From Bacillota bacterium (GTDB lineage Bacteria; Bacillota; Clostridia; DSM-8532), in assembly GCA_023411795.1 (NCBI GenBank), contig JAEYOK010000026.1, forward strand, positions 3,368 through 67,367: a stretch of DNA of 64,000 bases, read 5' to 3'. Positions 19,171 through 27,611 of this stretch are shown piece by piece. Within the stretch, counting starts at the first letter, position 1. The number at the start of each line of letters is the position of its first letter. Both the position numbers and the translations under genes were made by a program. The notes under the pieces were generated by a model. The model had not been told where the DNA came from. It saw only the letters and a program-made list of their open reading frames with translations, and ran no database searches.

Positions 19171-20178
19171 TTGGCAGCTACCATTAAGGATGTAGCAAAG
19201 TACACAGGACTATCCATTGCAACTATATCTAAGTATATTAATGGCGGAAATGTTCTCGAAGAAAACAAAAAAATCATTGATGAAGCTATCAAGGTACTTG
19301 GTTTTAAAGTTAACGAAATAGCCCGTGGCCTTAAAACAAACAAAACCATGACAATAGGGGTGCTTATTCCAGATTTTAATAATATATTCTTTACCGCGAT
19401 TGTTTCGAATATTGAGAATGTGCTTATTCAAAACGGATACAGTACCATTCTTTGCGACTATAAAAATGATACGGAACTGGAAAAAGAGAAGTTCAATTTT
19501 CTTGTTAAAAAACAGGTTGACGGTATAATTATCATACCGCAAGGTGACATTGCCAGGTATATAAAGGAGCAACTTAACAAGAATATACCGCTGGTGCTTG
19601 TTGACAGAGCTCTTGATGGTTTGGAGTGCGATACTATACTCGTTGACAACATGAATGCGTCATATAATGCTGTGGAGTATTTGATTACAAGTGGACACAA
19701 GAGTATTGGAATTATCAGAGGACCGGATAAAATTTTTACATCGATAGAACGACTGAAAGGATATATTCGGGTTCATGAGGACTATTCAATGAAAGTTGAT
19801 GAGTCACTTGTGAAAAAAGGCAACAATGATGCGGAGAGTGGCTATATATGTCTCAACGAACTATTGGGGCTAAAGGTTCCTCCGACAGCAGTTTATATTA
19901 CAAATTATGAAATGACACTTGGAGCGATTATGGCCTTAAACGAAAGGAATGTGAAAGTACCCGATGAACTGTCCGTTATAGGCTTTGACAATCTACATAT
20001 TGCTAGAGTAGTTAAACCACCCCTGACCATTGTTGTCCAGCCGATGGAGCAAATAGGCGAGATAGCTGCAAATACAATATTAAAAAGAATAAAGGGCGAT
20101 ATGACCAACTATCCTTCCATGGTCAGGTTAAAAACTGAATTGATGATAAACCAGTCAGTTAAAGACTTAAGGGGCTAG
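19171..20178 (+). CDS. LacI/GalR-family transcriptional repressor
   Basis: A 335-residue DNA-binding regulator. The N-terminal helix-turn-helix reads ATIKDVAKYTGLSIATISKYINGG, followed by the hinge region and a periplasmic-binding-protein-like effector domain (about 60-330) that probably senses a sugar or sugar phosphate. The TTG at 19171 is chosen because GAGGTG lies seven bases upstream and the protein then begins at the conserved LacI N-terminus; an ATG at 19156 would add five residues and overlap this site. Matching operators before this gene and before the next operon indicate that it controls both. Confidence 0.93.
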   Translation: MAATIKDVAKYTGLSIATISKYINGGNVLEENKKIIDEAIKVLGFKVNEIARGLKTNKTMTIGVLIPDFNNIFFTAIVSNIENVLIQNGYSTILCDYKNDTELEKEKFNFLVKKQVDGIIIIPQGDIARYIKEQLNKNIPLVLVDRALDGLECDTILVDNMNASYNAVEYLITSGHKSIGIIRGPDKIFTSIERLKGYIRVHEDYSMKVDESLVKKGNNDAESGYICLNELLGLKVPPTAVYITNYEMTLGAIMALNERNVKVPDELSVIGFDNLHIARVVKPPLTIVVQPMEQIGEIAANTILKRIKGDMTNYPSMVRLKTELMINQSVKDLRG

Positions 20179-20215
20179 AGGTGTTTTTTGCAACAGTAAT
20201 ATTTTTTATGCAAGA

Positions 20216-20227
20216 GCGAAACGTTTA
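20216..20227. promoter_or_regulatory. LacI-type operator O2 (GCGAAACGTTTA)
   Basis: This is the reverse complement of operator O1 over all 12 bases, centred on AAACGTTT. It lies just before a -10-like TATAAA (20230-20235), so bound repressor would cover the spacer of a promoter for the kinase operon. Confidence 0.65.
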
Positions 20228-20248
20228 GCTATAAAATAATAATATAAA

Positions 20249-20260
20249 GCAAAATGTTTA
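20249..20260. promoter_or_regulatory. LacI-type operator O3, degenerate (GCAAAATGTTTA)
   Basis: It differs from O2 at two of 12 positions and starts exactly 33 bases after it, close to three helical turns, so two repressor dimers could sit on the same face of the DNA. Function is inferred from similarity and spacing. Confidence 0.45.
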
Positions 20261-20312
20261 GATTAGGTTGATTAAGCTGTTTTAAGAAAAATTTCATAAA
20301 GGAGCAGCTATT

Positions 20313-21833
20313 ATGAAAAACCTTTTATTAGGAATTGATATTGGCACCTCAGCATGCAAAGTCGCAGTTATGGATTTGGACGGAAGGGTTATAGCTCAGG
20401 CAACCAGTACTTACCCCTTGTACTACCCGGCTCCCGGCTATGTCGAGCAAAACCCTGAAGAGTGGTGGGAAGGCGTATGTACTGCTATTCGGAAAATTCT
20501 TTCAACAGGTGGGGTGGATACCAATGATATTGAAGGAATAGGACTTGACGGCCAAAGTTGGTCGGCTATTCCAATTAATAAGAAAGGTGATGTGCTTGAC
20601 AACACACCAATCTGGATGGATACAAGAGCTTCAGAGCTATGTAAAAACGTTACTGAGCGAGTCGGATTTCATCGTATTTTCAGTATAAGTGGTAATTCTT
20701 TTGAACCTTCATATACAACGCCCAAGATTCTTTGGTTTAAGGAAAACAAACCAGATCTTTATAGAAGTACATTCAAATTTCTTCAAAGCAACAGTTATAT
20801 TGCATTCAGGCTTACAGGCGTCATAACACAGGACATCTCGCAAGGTTACGGGTTACATATGTTCAACACGGAAAAAGGGACTTACGATGATCGGTTGTGT
20901 GATGAACTGGATGTTGACAGAGATAAGCTTCCTGATATTTACCCATGTCATCAGGTTATTGGAGAGGTGACACAAAAGGCTGCTGAAATGACAGGCCTAA
21001 AACCGGGCATCCCTGTTGTGGCAGGTGGATTGGATGCTGCCTGCGGCACATTGGGCGCAGGTGTGTATAAGGTTGGCCAGACACAGGAGCAGGGCGGTCA
21101 GGCTGGCGGTATGAGTATATGTGTAAATCATGCGCTTTCACATCCAAAGCTTATTCTAAGTGCTCATGTGGTACCCGGTTTGTGGCTCCTTCAGGGAGGA
21201 ACTGTAGGAGGAGGAGGCGCTGTTAGATGGTTCAGTGAACAGCTTTGTAGCGATGAGTCTGTGAAGGCGAAGTTCGAAGGAATCAATGTTTTTAAAAAAA
21301 TGGATGATGAAGCGGCAGCTATTTCCCCAGGTTCAAACGGGCTGATCTTTCTTCCTTATATGGCAGGAGAAAGATCTCCTTTATGGGATAAAAACGCCAA
21401 GGGTGTATTTTTCGGGCTCGGATACGACAAAACGAGAGCTCATATGATTCGATCTGTAATGGAGGGGTGCGCCTTTGCGCTCTACCATAATATGCAGACG
21501 GCTGAAGAAAGCGGTATCAAATCAGACATCCTTAATGCAATGGGAGGGGCTGCCAACAGCAGAGTATGGACTCAGATAAAAGCCGATGTTACCGCAACAC
21601 TAATACAGGTCCCCTCATCGGATACAGCTACTACACTGGGAGCATCAATACTTGCGGGAATTGGAACAGGTGTATACAAGACCTTTGAAGAAGCGGTTGA
21701 AAGAACAATACAAATTACGAGAATCCATGAGCCCGACATGAAAGCTCACGATAAATACATGAAATACTATGAGATTTATCTTGAGCTGTATGAAAGATTG
21801 AAGGAATCCATGAAAAAAATCAGTGAGATTTAA
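20313..21833 (+). CDS. xylB: FGGY-family carbohydrate kinase (xylulokinase-like)
   Basis: A 506-residue cytoplasmic ATP-dependent sugar kinase closest in appearance to XylB. The N-terminal phosphate motif GIDIGTSACKVAVMD, the substrate-side GLDGQSW and DTRA segments, the GGLDAACGTLGAG region carrying the likely catalytic aspartate near 243, and the C-terminal GGAANSRVWTQI motif are all present. AAAGGAG precedes the ATG. The FGGY family includes kinases for xylulose, ribulose, glycerol, erythritol and arabinitol, so the substrate here may be a ketose or a polyol. First gene of a five-gene operon containing GatD- and GatZ-like proteins; phosphorylation of tagatose or galactitol is as plausible as of xylulose. 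Confidence 0.85.
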   Translation: MKNLLLGIDIGTSACKVAVMDLDGRVIAQATSTYPLYYPAPGYVEQNPEEWWEGVCTAIRKILSTGGVDTNDIEGIGLDGQSWSAIPINKKGDVLDNTPIWMDTRASELCKNVTERVGFHRIFSISGNSFEPSYTTPKILWFKENKPDLYRSTFKFLQSNSYIAFRLTGVITQDISQGYGLHMFNTEKGTYDDRLCDELDVDRDKLPDIYPCHQVIGEVTQKAAEMTGLKPGIPVVAGGLDAACGTLGAGVYKVGQTQEQGGQAGGMSICVNHALSHPKLILSAHVVPGLWLLQGGTVGGGGAVRWFSEQLCSDESVKAKFEGINVFKKMDDEAAAISPGSNGLIFLPYMAGERSPLWDKNAKGVFFGLGYDKTRAHMIRSVMEGCAFALYHNMQTAEESGIKSDILNAMGGAANSRVWTQIKADVTATLIQVPSSDTATTLGASILAGIGTGVYKTFEEAVERTIQITRIHEPDMKAHDKYMKYYEIYLELYERLKESMKKISEI

Positions 21834-21864
21834 AGTATTTAATTTAAAAGAGGTGTGTTAGCTA

Positions 21865-22911
21865 ATGAAGGCAGCTGTTTTACACGCAAAGGGAGATATA
21901 CGGTATGAAGATTACCCAACTCCGGTGATTGGTGATAATGAGGTATTAGTAAAGGTAAAAGTTGCAGGTATCTGCGGCTCGGATATACCAAGAGTTAACT
22001 CAGGAACGGCACATTACTTCCCCATTGTTTTAGGGCATGAGTTTTCGGGTGAGATTGTGCAAATCGGTGAAGGTGTAACAACCCTTAAGCTAGGAGACAA
22101 GGTTTCATGTGCACCTCTATTGCCCTGTCTGAAATGTAAAGACTGCCAGAAGGGAAATTACTCCTTATGCAAGCACTACAGCTTCATCGGCTCCAGAGAA
22201 CAAGGCGGATTTGCCGAATATGTAAAGTTACCGGAACAGAATGCCATAAAGTTTTCAGATACAGTAAGCTTCGAACAAGGTGCTTTTTTTGAACCTTCCG
22301 CCGTAGCGCTGCATGGATTAAGACTGGCAAACTATAGAGGCGGAGAGGATGTTGCCATACTCGGAGCCGGCACAATAGGTATTTTTACTGCCCAATGGGC
22401 TAAAATTCTAGGAGCCAGAAGAGTATTCGTATTTGATATTGTTGAGGAAAGGCTTAACCTGGCAAAGAAGCTCGGTGCTGATGTCGTTATAAATACTTTG
22501 GACAGGGATTTCAGGAAAAAGGCTATGAAAATGACTGAAGACAAAGGTTTTGGCTTTGTATATGAGACAGCCGGAGTTGATGTTACCGAGAAATTAGCCT
22601 TTGAACTTGCCGGAAACAAATCAAGCGTCTGTTTTATCGGAACACCCACAAAAGATCTTACTTTTACACCAGGTTTGTTCGAGTGCATGAACCGTAAAGA
22701 ATTTAGACTTACGGGTTCATGGATGTCTTATAGCGCGCCTTTCCCGGGGAGTGAATGGTCTGATACCGCATATTATTTTGCATCAGGCCAGCTTAAATTT
22801 GATGATAGTCTGATATTCAAAAAGTTGCCTATGTCACGGGCATCAGAAGGCTTTGAAATGTATAAAACGTCCGGTTTGGTTAAAGGTAAAATCTTATTGG
22901 CTAATGAATAG
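21865..22911 (+). CDS. gatD: Zinc-dependent polyol (phosphate) dehydrogenase, GatD-like
   Basis: A 348-residue medium-chain dehydrogenase. Likely catalytic zinc ligands are C37 and H58/E59 (GICGSDIPR, LGHEFSG); the structural zinc cysteines are C88, C91, C94 and C102; the NAD-binding motif is GAGTIG. Segments such as YFPIVLGHEFSG, PLLPCLKC, FIGSREQGGFAEY and GSWMSYSAPFPGSEW closely follow what I recall of E. coli GatD, galactitol-1-phosphate 5-dehydrogenase, which makes tagatose 6-phosphate. Other MDR relatives oxidise sorbitol, xylitol or free galactitol. AGAGGTG precedes the ATG, 31 bases after the kinase gene. No PTS galactitol transporter is present in the window, so the substrate may be formed inside the cell. 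Confidence 0.85.
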   Translation: MKAAVLHAKGDIRYEDYPTPVIGDNEVLVKVKVAGICGSDIPRVNSGTAHYFPIVLGHEFSGEIVQIGEGVTTLKLGDKVSCAPLLPCLKCKDCQKGNYSLCKHYSFIGSREQGGFAEYVKLPEQNAIKFSDTVSFEQGAFFEPSAVALHGLRLANYRGGEDVAILGAGTIGIFTAQWAKILGARRVFVFDIVEERLNLAKKLGADVVINTLDRDFRKKAMKMTEDKGFGFVYETAGVDVTEKLAFELAGNKSSVCFIGTPTKDLTFTPGLFECMNRKEFRLTGSWMSYSAPFPGSEWSDTAYYFASGQLKFDDSLIFKKLPMSRASEGFEMYKTSGLVKGKILLANE

Positions 22912-22922
22912 GAGGTTATAAG

Positions 22923-24308
22923 ATGAGTGGCTTACATCCAATCAAGGAAATAGTGATAAAACAGAAAATGGGATTTCCTGCCGGGATTTATTCGGCCTGC
23001 AGTGCAAATGAGCTGGTTTTAGAGGCTGTAATGGAACGCGCAAAAGAGGGAAAAGATGTTGTACTTATTGAAGCTACCGCCAATCAGGTTAATCAGTACG
23101 GAGGATATACCGGAATGAAGCCAGCTAATTTTAAGAACTTTGTATACGAACTGGCAGATAAGGTTGGATTCCCAAAAGACAGAATTATACTTGGCGGGGA
23201 TCATCTGGGGCCGCTGACATGGAAAAACGAACCTGCCCAAAGTGCCATGGAGAAAGCCAGAGAGCTGATCAGGCAATATGTGCTGGCGGGATTCACAAAA
23301 ATACATATTGATACCAGCATGCATTTAGGGGACGATAATATCAAAGAAAAACTGGATACAAAAATAATTGCAGAAAGAGGCGCAATTCTGGCTGAAGTTT
23401 CCGAGGAAGCATATAGAGAACTGAAAGCAGGTCATCCTGATGCAATACAACCGGTTTATGTAGTAGGAAGCGAGGTTCCTATTCCCGGTGGCAGCCAGGA
23501 GAAAGAAGAGGGTATTCAAGTAACCAAGGTTGAAGATTACGAAGAAACCGTTCAGGTATTTAAGGAAGCATTTATAAAACATAACCTTGAAAGTGCATGG
23601 GATAATGTTATTGCAGTAGTGGTGCAGCCGGGGGTTGAATTCGGTGATGAAAACATCCACGAATATAACAGAGAAGCAGCAGCAGACTTATGTGCTGCAT
23701 TGAAAAAACACCCCAATATTGTATTTGAAGGACATTCTACAGACTATCAGACAGAATTTGCGTTCCGTGAAATGGTTCAGGATGGCATAGCAATTCTGAA
23801 GGTAGGTCCCGCTCTGACCTTTGCTCTAAGAGAGGCACTTTTCAGCTTATCGTACATAGAGGATGAGTTGATAACCGAGAATACAGGAAGAAAACCCTCA
23901 AGATTTATTGAAGTACTGGAAGAGGCAATGCTGAAAAATCCTGATAACTGGAAAAATCATTATCATGGCAATGAATACAAGCTTAAGCTTGCCAGAAAAT
24001 ATAGCCTGTCAGACAGATGCAGATATTATCTTCCTTTACCCGAGGTTCAGCAGGCCATTAATAAATTATTTGAAAACCTTAAATCCGTAAATATTCCCAT
24101 GACCCTTATCAGCCAATATATGCCCATACAATACAGTAAAATTCGGGAAGGAAAACTGAACAATGACCCGATTAGTCTGGTGAAGGACAGAGTTGTGAAT
24201 TGTATTGATGAGTACCTTTATGGCTGCGAGCAATATAATATCAAGAATTGGTTAGAAGAAAGGATTGATGCTTATGTTGAAAGGAATCCCTTCAATTATC
24301 CCGCCTGA
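22923..24308 (+). CDS. gatZ: GatZ/KbaZ-like tagatose-bisphosphate aldolase-family protein
   Basis: A 461-residue protein of the class II tagatose-1,6-bisphosphate aldolase non-catalytic subunit family. Family features are a TIM-barrel start GIYSACSANELVLEAV, IEATANQVNQYGGYTGM, ILGGDHLGPLTW and HIDTSMHLGDD. In enteric bacteria GatZ stabilises the catalytic subunit GatY; no GatY/KbaY gene is in this window. Relatives of this family have been reported to act alone as hexulose or hexulose-phosphate 4-epimerases, so tagatose 6-phosphate to fructose 6-phosphate is an attractive role here, by inference. AGGAGG lies just before the ATG, 11 bases after gatD. It overlaps the next gene by 35 bases. Confidence 0.85.
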   Translation: MSGLHPIKEIVIKQKMGFPAGIYSACSANELVLEAVMERAKEGKDVVLIEATANQVNQYGGYTGMKPANFKNFVYELADKVGFPKDRIILGGDHLGPLTWKNEPAQSAMEKARELIRQYVLAGFTKIHIDTSMHLGDDNIKEKLDTKIIAERGAILAEVSEEAYRELKAGHPDAIQPVYVVGSEVPIPGGSQEKEEGIQVTKVEDYEETVQVFKEAFIKHNLESAWDNVIAVVVQPGVEFGDENIHEYNREAAADLCAALKKHPNIVFEGHSTDYQTEFAFREMVQDGIAILKVGPALTFALREALFSLSYIEDELITENTGRKPSRFIEVLEEAMLKNPDNWKNHYHGNEYKLKLARKYSLSDRCRYYLPLPEVQQAINKLFENLKSVNIPMTLISQYMPIQYSKIREGKLNNDPISLVKDRVVNCIDEYLYGCEQYNIKNWLEERIDAYVERNPFNYPA

Positions 24309-24705
24309 GCTATTAAAAATACTCATGGAAATGGGACATGGTGATGAAATCGTTATTGCAGATGGGAATTTTCCTGGTGCAAGTATTGCACAAAGACTTG
24401 TAAGATGTGACGGCCACGGTATTTCGGAGATTTTAGACTCAATACTTAAATTTTTCCCGTTGGACCCCTATGTAGAGACTCCTGCTGCGCTGATGCAGGT
24501 CGTGCCCGGAGATACGGTAGAGACCCCTATCTGGGATGTGTACAAGGAAATTGTAACAAAGCATGAACCGGTAAACAACAAATTCGAAAACATTGAACGT
24601 TTCGATTTCTATGAAAGAGCAAAGAATGCTTATGCAGTTGTCGCTACAGGAGAAAAGGCGCTATACGCCAATATTATATTGAAAAAAGGTGTTGTTGTTG
24701 AATAG
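24274..24705 (+). CDS. fucU: RbsD/FucU-family sugar mutarotase
   Basis: A 143-residue protein of the RbsD/FucU family, which interconverts anomers of fucose, ribose or related sugars in the cytoplasm. The signature MLKGIPSIIPPELLKILMEMGHGDEIVIADGNFP matches FucU, including the catalytic-site histidine in MGHGDE. The ATG at 24274 is selected because GAAAGGA lies nine bases upstream and the family normally begins MLKGIP; TTG 24265 and ATG 24268 are too close to that site. The coding region starts inside the end of the GatZ-like gene, implying translational coupling. A mutarotase fits a pathway that begins with free galactose. Confidence 0.88.
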   Translation: MLKGIPSIIPPELLKILMEMGHGDEIVIADGNFPGASIAQRLVRCDGHGISEILDSILKFFPLDPYVETPAALMQVVPGDTVETPIWDVYKEIVTKHEPVNNKFENIERFDFYERAKNAYAVVATGEKALYANIILKKGVVVE

Positions 24706-24745
24706 GATTAACAATGAAAAGAATTAAGGGTAAGGAGAGATGAAA

Positions 24746-25768
24746 ATGGCAGATTTAAAAAATGATTTTATTGATCCCAAACTGGTTCCACTAAGAACCC
24801 TTCGCGGTGGTGGGAAAATGCCTGCTATAGGTATGGGAACCTTCGGATCAGACCGCTTTAGTGCGCAAGATATTGCAGCAGCTGTTAAAGGTGCAGCTGA
24901 GATAGGCTACAGAATGTTTGACTGTGCATCTGTGTACGGGAATGAACATCTTATAGGAGAAGTTTTCGAAGATGTTATGAAATCAGGTATTAAAAGAGAG
25001 GAATTATTTATTACATCCAAGGTGTGGAACGATATGCACAGCAAGGGAGATGTACTTCTTTCCTGTGCCAAATCCCTCAAGGATCTAAGACTGGATTACA
25101 TAGATCTCTATTTTGTTCACTGGCCTTTCCGGAATTTCCACCCGAAGGGAGCGCCTCCGGATTATCACAACAAGGATGCAAGACCATATAACCATGAGGA
25201 ATATATGGAAACCTGGTACCAGATGGAGAGGCTGGTCAAGGCTGGTTACGTAAGATATATAGGTACATCTAACATGACAATACCCAAACTAAAGCTTTTG
25301 ATACGCAATGCCGCAATCTTGCCTGCTGCCAATGAGATGGAGCTTCATCCTTGCTTCCAGCAGCCTGAACTGTTTAACTTCTGTATGGAAATGGGAATAC
25401 AACCCATCGGTTTCTGCCCGATCGGCTCACCGACCCGTCCCGACAGAGATAAGACCTCTGATGATGCGGTAGATATCCAGGATCCTGTTGTTGTTGAAAT
25501 AGCAAAAGCCCATAATGTACATCCTGCAGTTATTTGCATTAAATGGGCTGTTCAGCGAGGACAAACCCCAATACCGTTTTCTATTCACAGAAATGAATAT
25601 GTCAGCAATCTTCGCTGCACAGTGGAAGACCCCTTAACGGATGAAGAAATAAAGAAATTGGAAAAAGCCGATAAGAATTGCCGTTTAATCAAAGGACAGG
25701 TGTTCCTTTGGGATGGTGCTAAAGACTGGACAGATTTGTGGGATGTAAACGGCAAAATTACGCAGTAA
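24746..25768 (+). CDS. Aldo/keto reductase
   Basis: A 340-residue NAD(P)H-dependent reductase with the full catalytic tetrad D59 (MFDCASVYGNE), Y64, K92 (TSKVW) and H125 (VHWP). Members of this family reduce aldoses to alditols, for example galactose to galactitol or xylose to xylitol. The ATG at 24746 with AAGGAG eight bases upstream is preferred to ATG 24740, which is only two bases from it. The N-terminus is about 20 residues longer than in many bacterial members. As the last gene of the kinase-gatD-gatZ-fucU operon it may supply the polyol used by the GatD-like enzyme. Confidence 0.88.
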   Translation: MADLKNDFIDPKLVPLRTLRGGGKMPAIGMGTFGSDRFSAQDIAAAVKGAAEIGYRMFDCASVYGNEHLIGEVFEDVMKSGIKREELFITSKVWNDMHSKGDVLLSCAKSLKDLRLDYIDLYFVHWPFRNFHPKGAPPDYHNKDARPYNHEEYMETWYQMERLVKAGYVRYIGTSNMTIPKLKLLIRNAAILPAANEMELHPCFQQPELFNFCMEMGIQPIGFCPIGSPTRPDRDKTSDDAVDIQDPVVVEIAKAHNVHPAVICIKWAVQRGQTPIPFSIHRNEYVSNLRCTVEDPLTDEEIKKLEKADKNCRLIKGQVFLWDGAKDWTDLWDVNGKITQ

Positions 25769-25807
25769 CCATCTTCCTGTACATGCTTTTCGCATTATAT
25801 AACAATA

Positions 25808-27502
25808 TCATACGATAAACTTTTGTACCTTATCACTCAATTTCATTGAACTTTTTTTGGTTTCTGTTGCATAATTAACTAATTCATCTGCTTTCTGAGT
25901 GACTGAACCGGTTCTTTCAGCAATACTTGAGGCACCTACGGCCCCTTCATTAGCGGAAGTAGTTATTTCATTAATGGCAGTGAGCATATGCAGTATAGAT
26001 TCATGTAACTGAGTTGAAGTCTCGCTAAAGCTGTGCATAATGTCATCAATATAATCTGCATCAGTGCTGTATTGCTCGCCGGTTTTTACTAATACATCAT
26101 AATCGTTAATTACCTGTCCATCAACGAATTGGAGTATGTTTCCTGATTCCTTCACCAGATTATCAACAGATTCCATGACCTCATTTACAACGGCCTGAAT
26201 TTGTCCGATGGCATTTTTAGAATCTTCGGCAAGATTTCTGATCTCAGCGGCAACTACGGTGAAGCCTCTTCCGGCTTCACCCGCACGAGCGGCCTCAATA
26301 GATGCGTTCAAAGCCAACATATTAGTTTGTGCTGAGATGGCCAATATTGCGTCTGTGAGCTGATGGATTTTTTCGATGGATTTTGCCTTTTCAATAGATA
26401 ATCTGAGTCTTTCATTTGTCTGCTCATAAACATTATATGCATTATTTCGGGATGCTTCGGAATTGGCTCTGAGCTTTTCGGCACGAAGTTTTATTTCATC
26501 GGACGCTTTCATACCGCTACCGGCTTTTTCTGCAACACTAGCAATAGCATTTTCAATATCGTGAGATGTAGCACTCATCTCCTCTGCTCCTGCCGCAGTT
26601 TCCTCCATGCCTGCTGCCAGTTGTTGAGTTGTTGCAGAAACTTCCTCTATATCGAAGTTGAGGCTGCCCACCTCTTCGACAGTCCTTAGTAAAGTATTCT
26701 CTATACTATTTGTCTCCTCTTTTATGCTGATGATAATATCTCTGACAGAGACTCTCATCTGTTCAACAGATTTTGCTATATCCCCGATTTCATCTTTCTT
26801 TTTCATAAATTTATCTGAAACAGATACTACAAAGTTGCCGGAAGCAATCACCCCTATATCTTTCATTAACTTGTTCAGGGAGTTGGCTATCGAATTACCG
26901 GTCATCAGCGCATAGATGATACATAAGAATAGCAATATGCCGCTAAACAGATATGTCTTAGTCATTGATGCATTGAGCATTTTTTCAAGATTACCATATT
27001 CTGTTCCCACAAACCACATTCCTATGATACTTTTATTCTCATCACGAATTGGTGTGTAAAGTGTCTTATATAGTTTACCGTTTATTGTTGTCTCACCTTT
27101 AAAGTCTTCACCTTTTTTAAGGACTTTTTCAATAACCTCAGGGTTGGCCTGCGTTCCAACAATTCTCTTGCCGTTTTCATCTTCAATGCTTGTAGTTACT
27201 CTTGTGTCGTCAAGAAAGACCGTAGAAACAATACCAATTTCATTTTTTATAGTATCGACGACGGTTACATCATCATTAATGACTGTCGAACCTTTAATAA
27301 GCCTTCCATCTTCAATTTTCCAGGTACCGGGATAATTGGATTCCAAAAGAGCCCAACCAAGGCGGCTGCTATCGTACAGCTCATCCTCAACTTTCAAATT
27401 TATGAGAGAAGCGACTTCATGATTTGTAAAATACACAATAATTCCCATTAGGATTAGAAGCATTATATTGATTGATATAACTAATTTCCACTTTAGCTTC
27501 AT
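25808..27502 (-). CDS. Methyl-accepting chemotaxis protein with single Cache sensor
   Basis: A 564-residue chemoreceptor. TM1 is about 7-27, then an extracellular sensor of about 150 residues of the Cache type (GMWFVGTEYG near its end), TM2 about 183-204, HAMP, and a signalling tip ISAQTNMLALNASIEAARAG. The ATG at 27502 is chosen because AGGAG lies eight bases upstream; the reading frame stays open for 23 more codons but that extension runs into the terminator hairpin at 27544. The sensor resembles those that bind small organic acids, but the ligand is unknown. Its end is convergent with the sugar operon. Confidence 0.92.
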   Translation of the reverse strand: MKLKWKLVISINIMLLILMGIIVYFTNHEVASLINLKVEDELYDSSRLGWALLESNYPGTWKIEDGRLIKGSTVINDDVTVVDTIKNEIGIVSTVFLDDTRVTTSIEDENGKRIVGTQANPEVIEKVLKKGEDFKGETTINGKLYKTLYTPIRDENKSIIGMWFVGTEYGNLEKMLNASMTKTYLFSGILLFLCIIYALMTGNSIANSLNKLMKDIGVIASGNFVVSVSDKFMKKKDEIGDIAKSVEQMRVSVRDIIISIKEETNSIENTLLRTVEEVGSLNFDIEEVSATTQQLAAGMEETAAGAEEMSATSHDIENAIASVAEKAGSGMKASDEIKLRAEKLRANSEASRNNAYNVYEQTNERLRLSIEKAKSIEKIHQLTDAILAISAQTNMLALNASIEAARAGEAGRGFTVVAAEIRNLAEDSKNAIGQIQAVVNEVMESVDNLVKESGNILQFVDGQVINDYDVLVKTGEQYSTDADYIDDIMHSFSETSTQLHESILHMLTAINEITTSANEGAVGASSIAERTGSVTQKADELVNYATETKKSSMKLSDKVQKFIV

Positions 27503-27543
27503 AAGCATATCTCCTCGTGTATTTAAATAAACCATAGGTCCAC

Positions 27544-27578
27544 ATAAAAGGTGTAGGTTCTTGACCTGCACCTTTTAT
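27544..27578. terminator. Strong hairpin between the two minus-strand chemoreceptor genes
   Basis: Arms 27544-27558 and 27564-27578 form a 15-bp stem with one wobble. Read on the minus strand the GC-rich core GGTGCAGGT/ACCTACACC is followed by TTTTAT, so it should end the transcript of the upstream chemoreceptor gene (27612-28862). Confidence 0.8.
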
Positions 27579-27611
27579 ATGTCCTTATTAGTATTACTTA
27601 TAAAAACTAGA

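Noticed and set aside
27503..27571. Extended N-terminus of the chemoreceptor at 25808-27502
   Set aside because: The extension crosses a strong terminator hairpin and has no ribosome site, while the start at 27502 has AGGAG.
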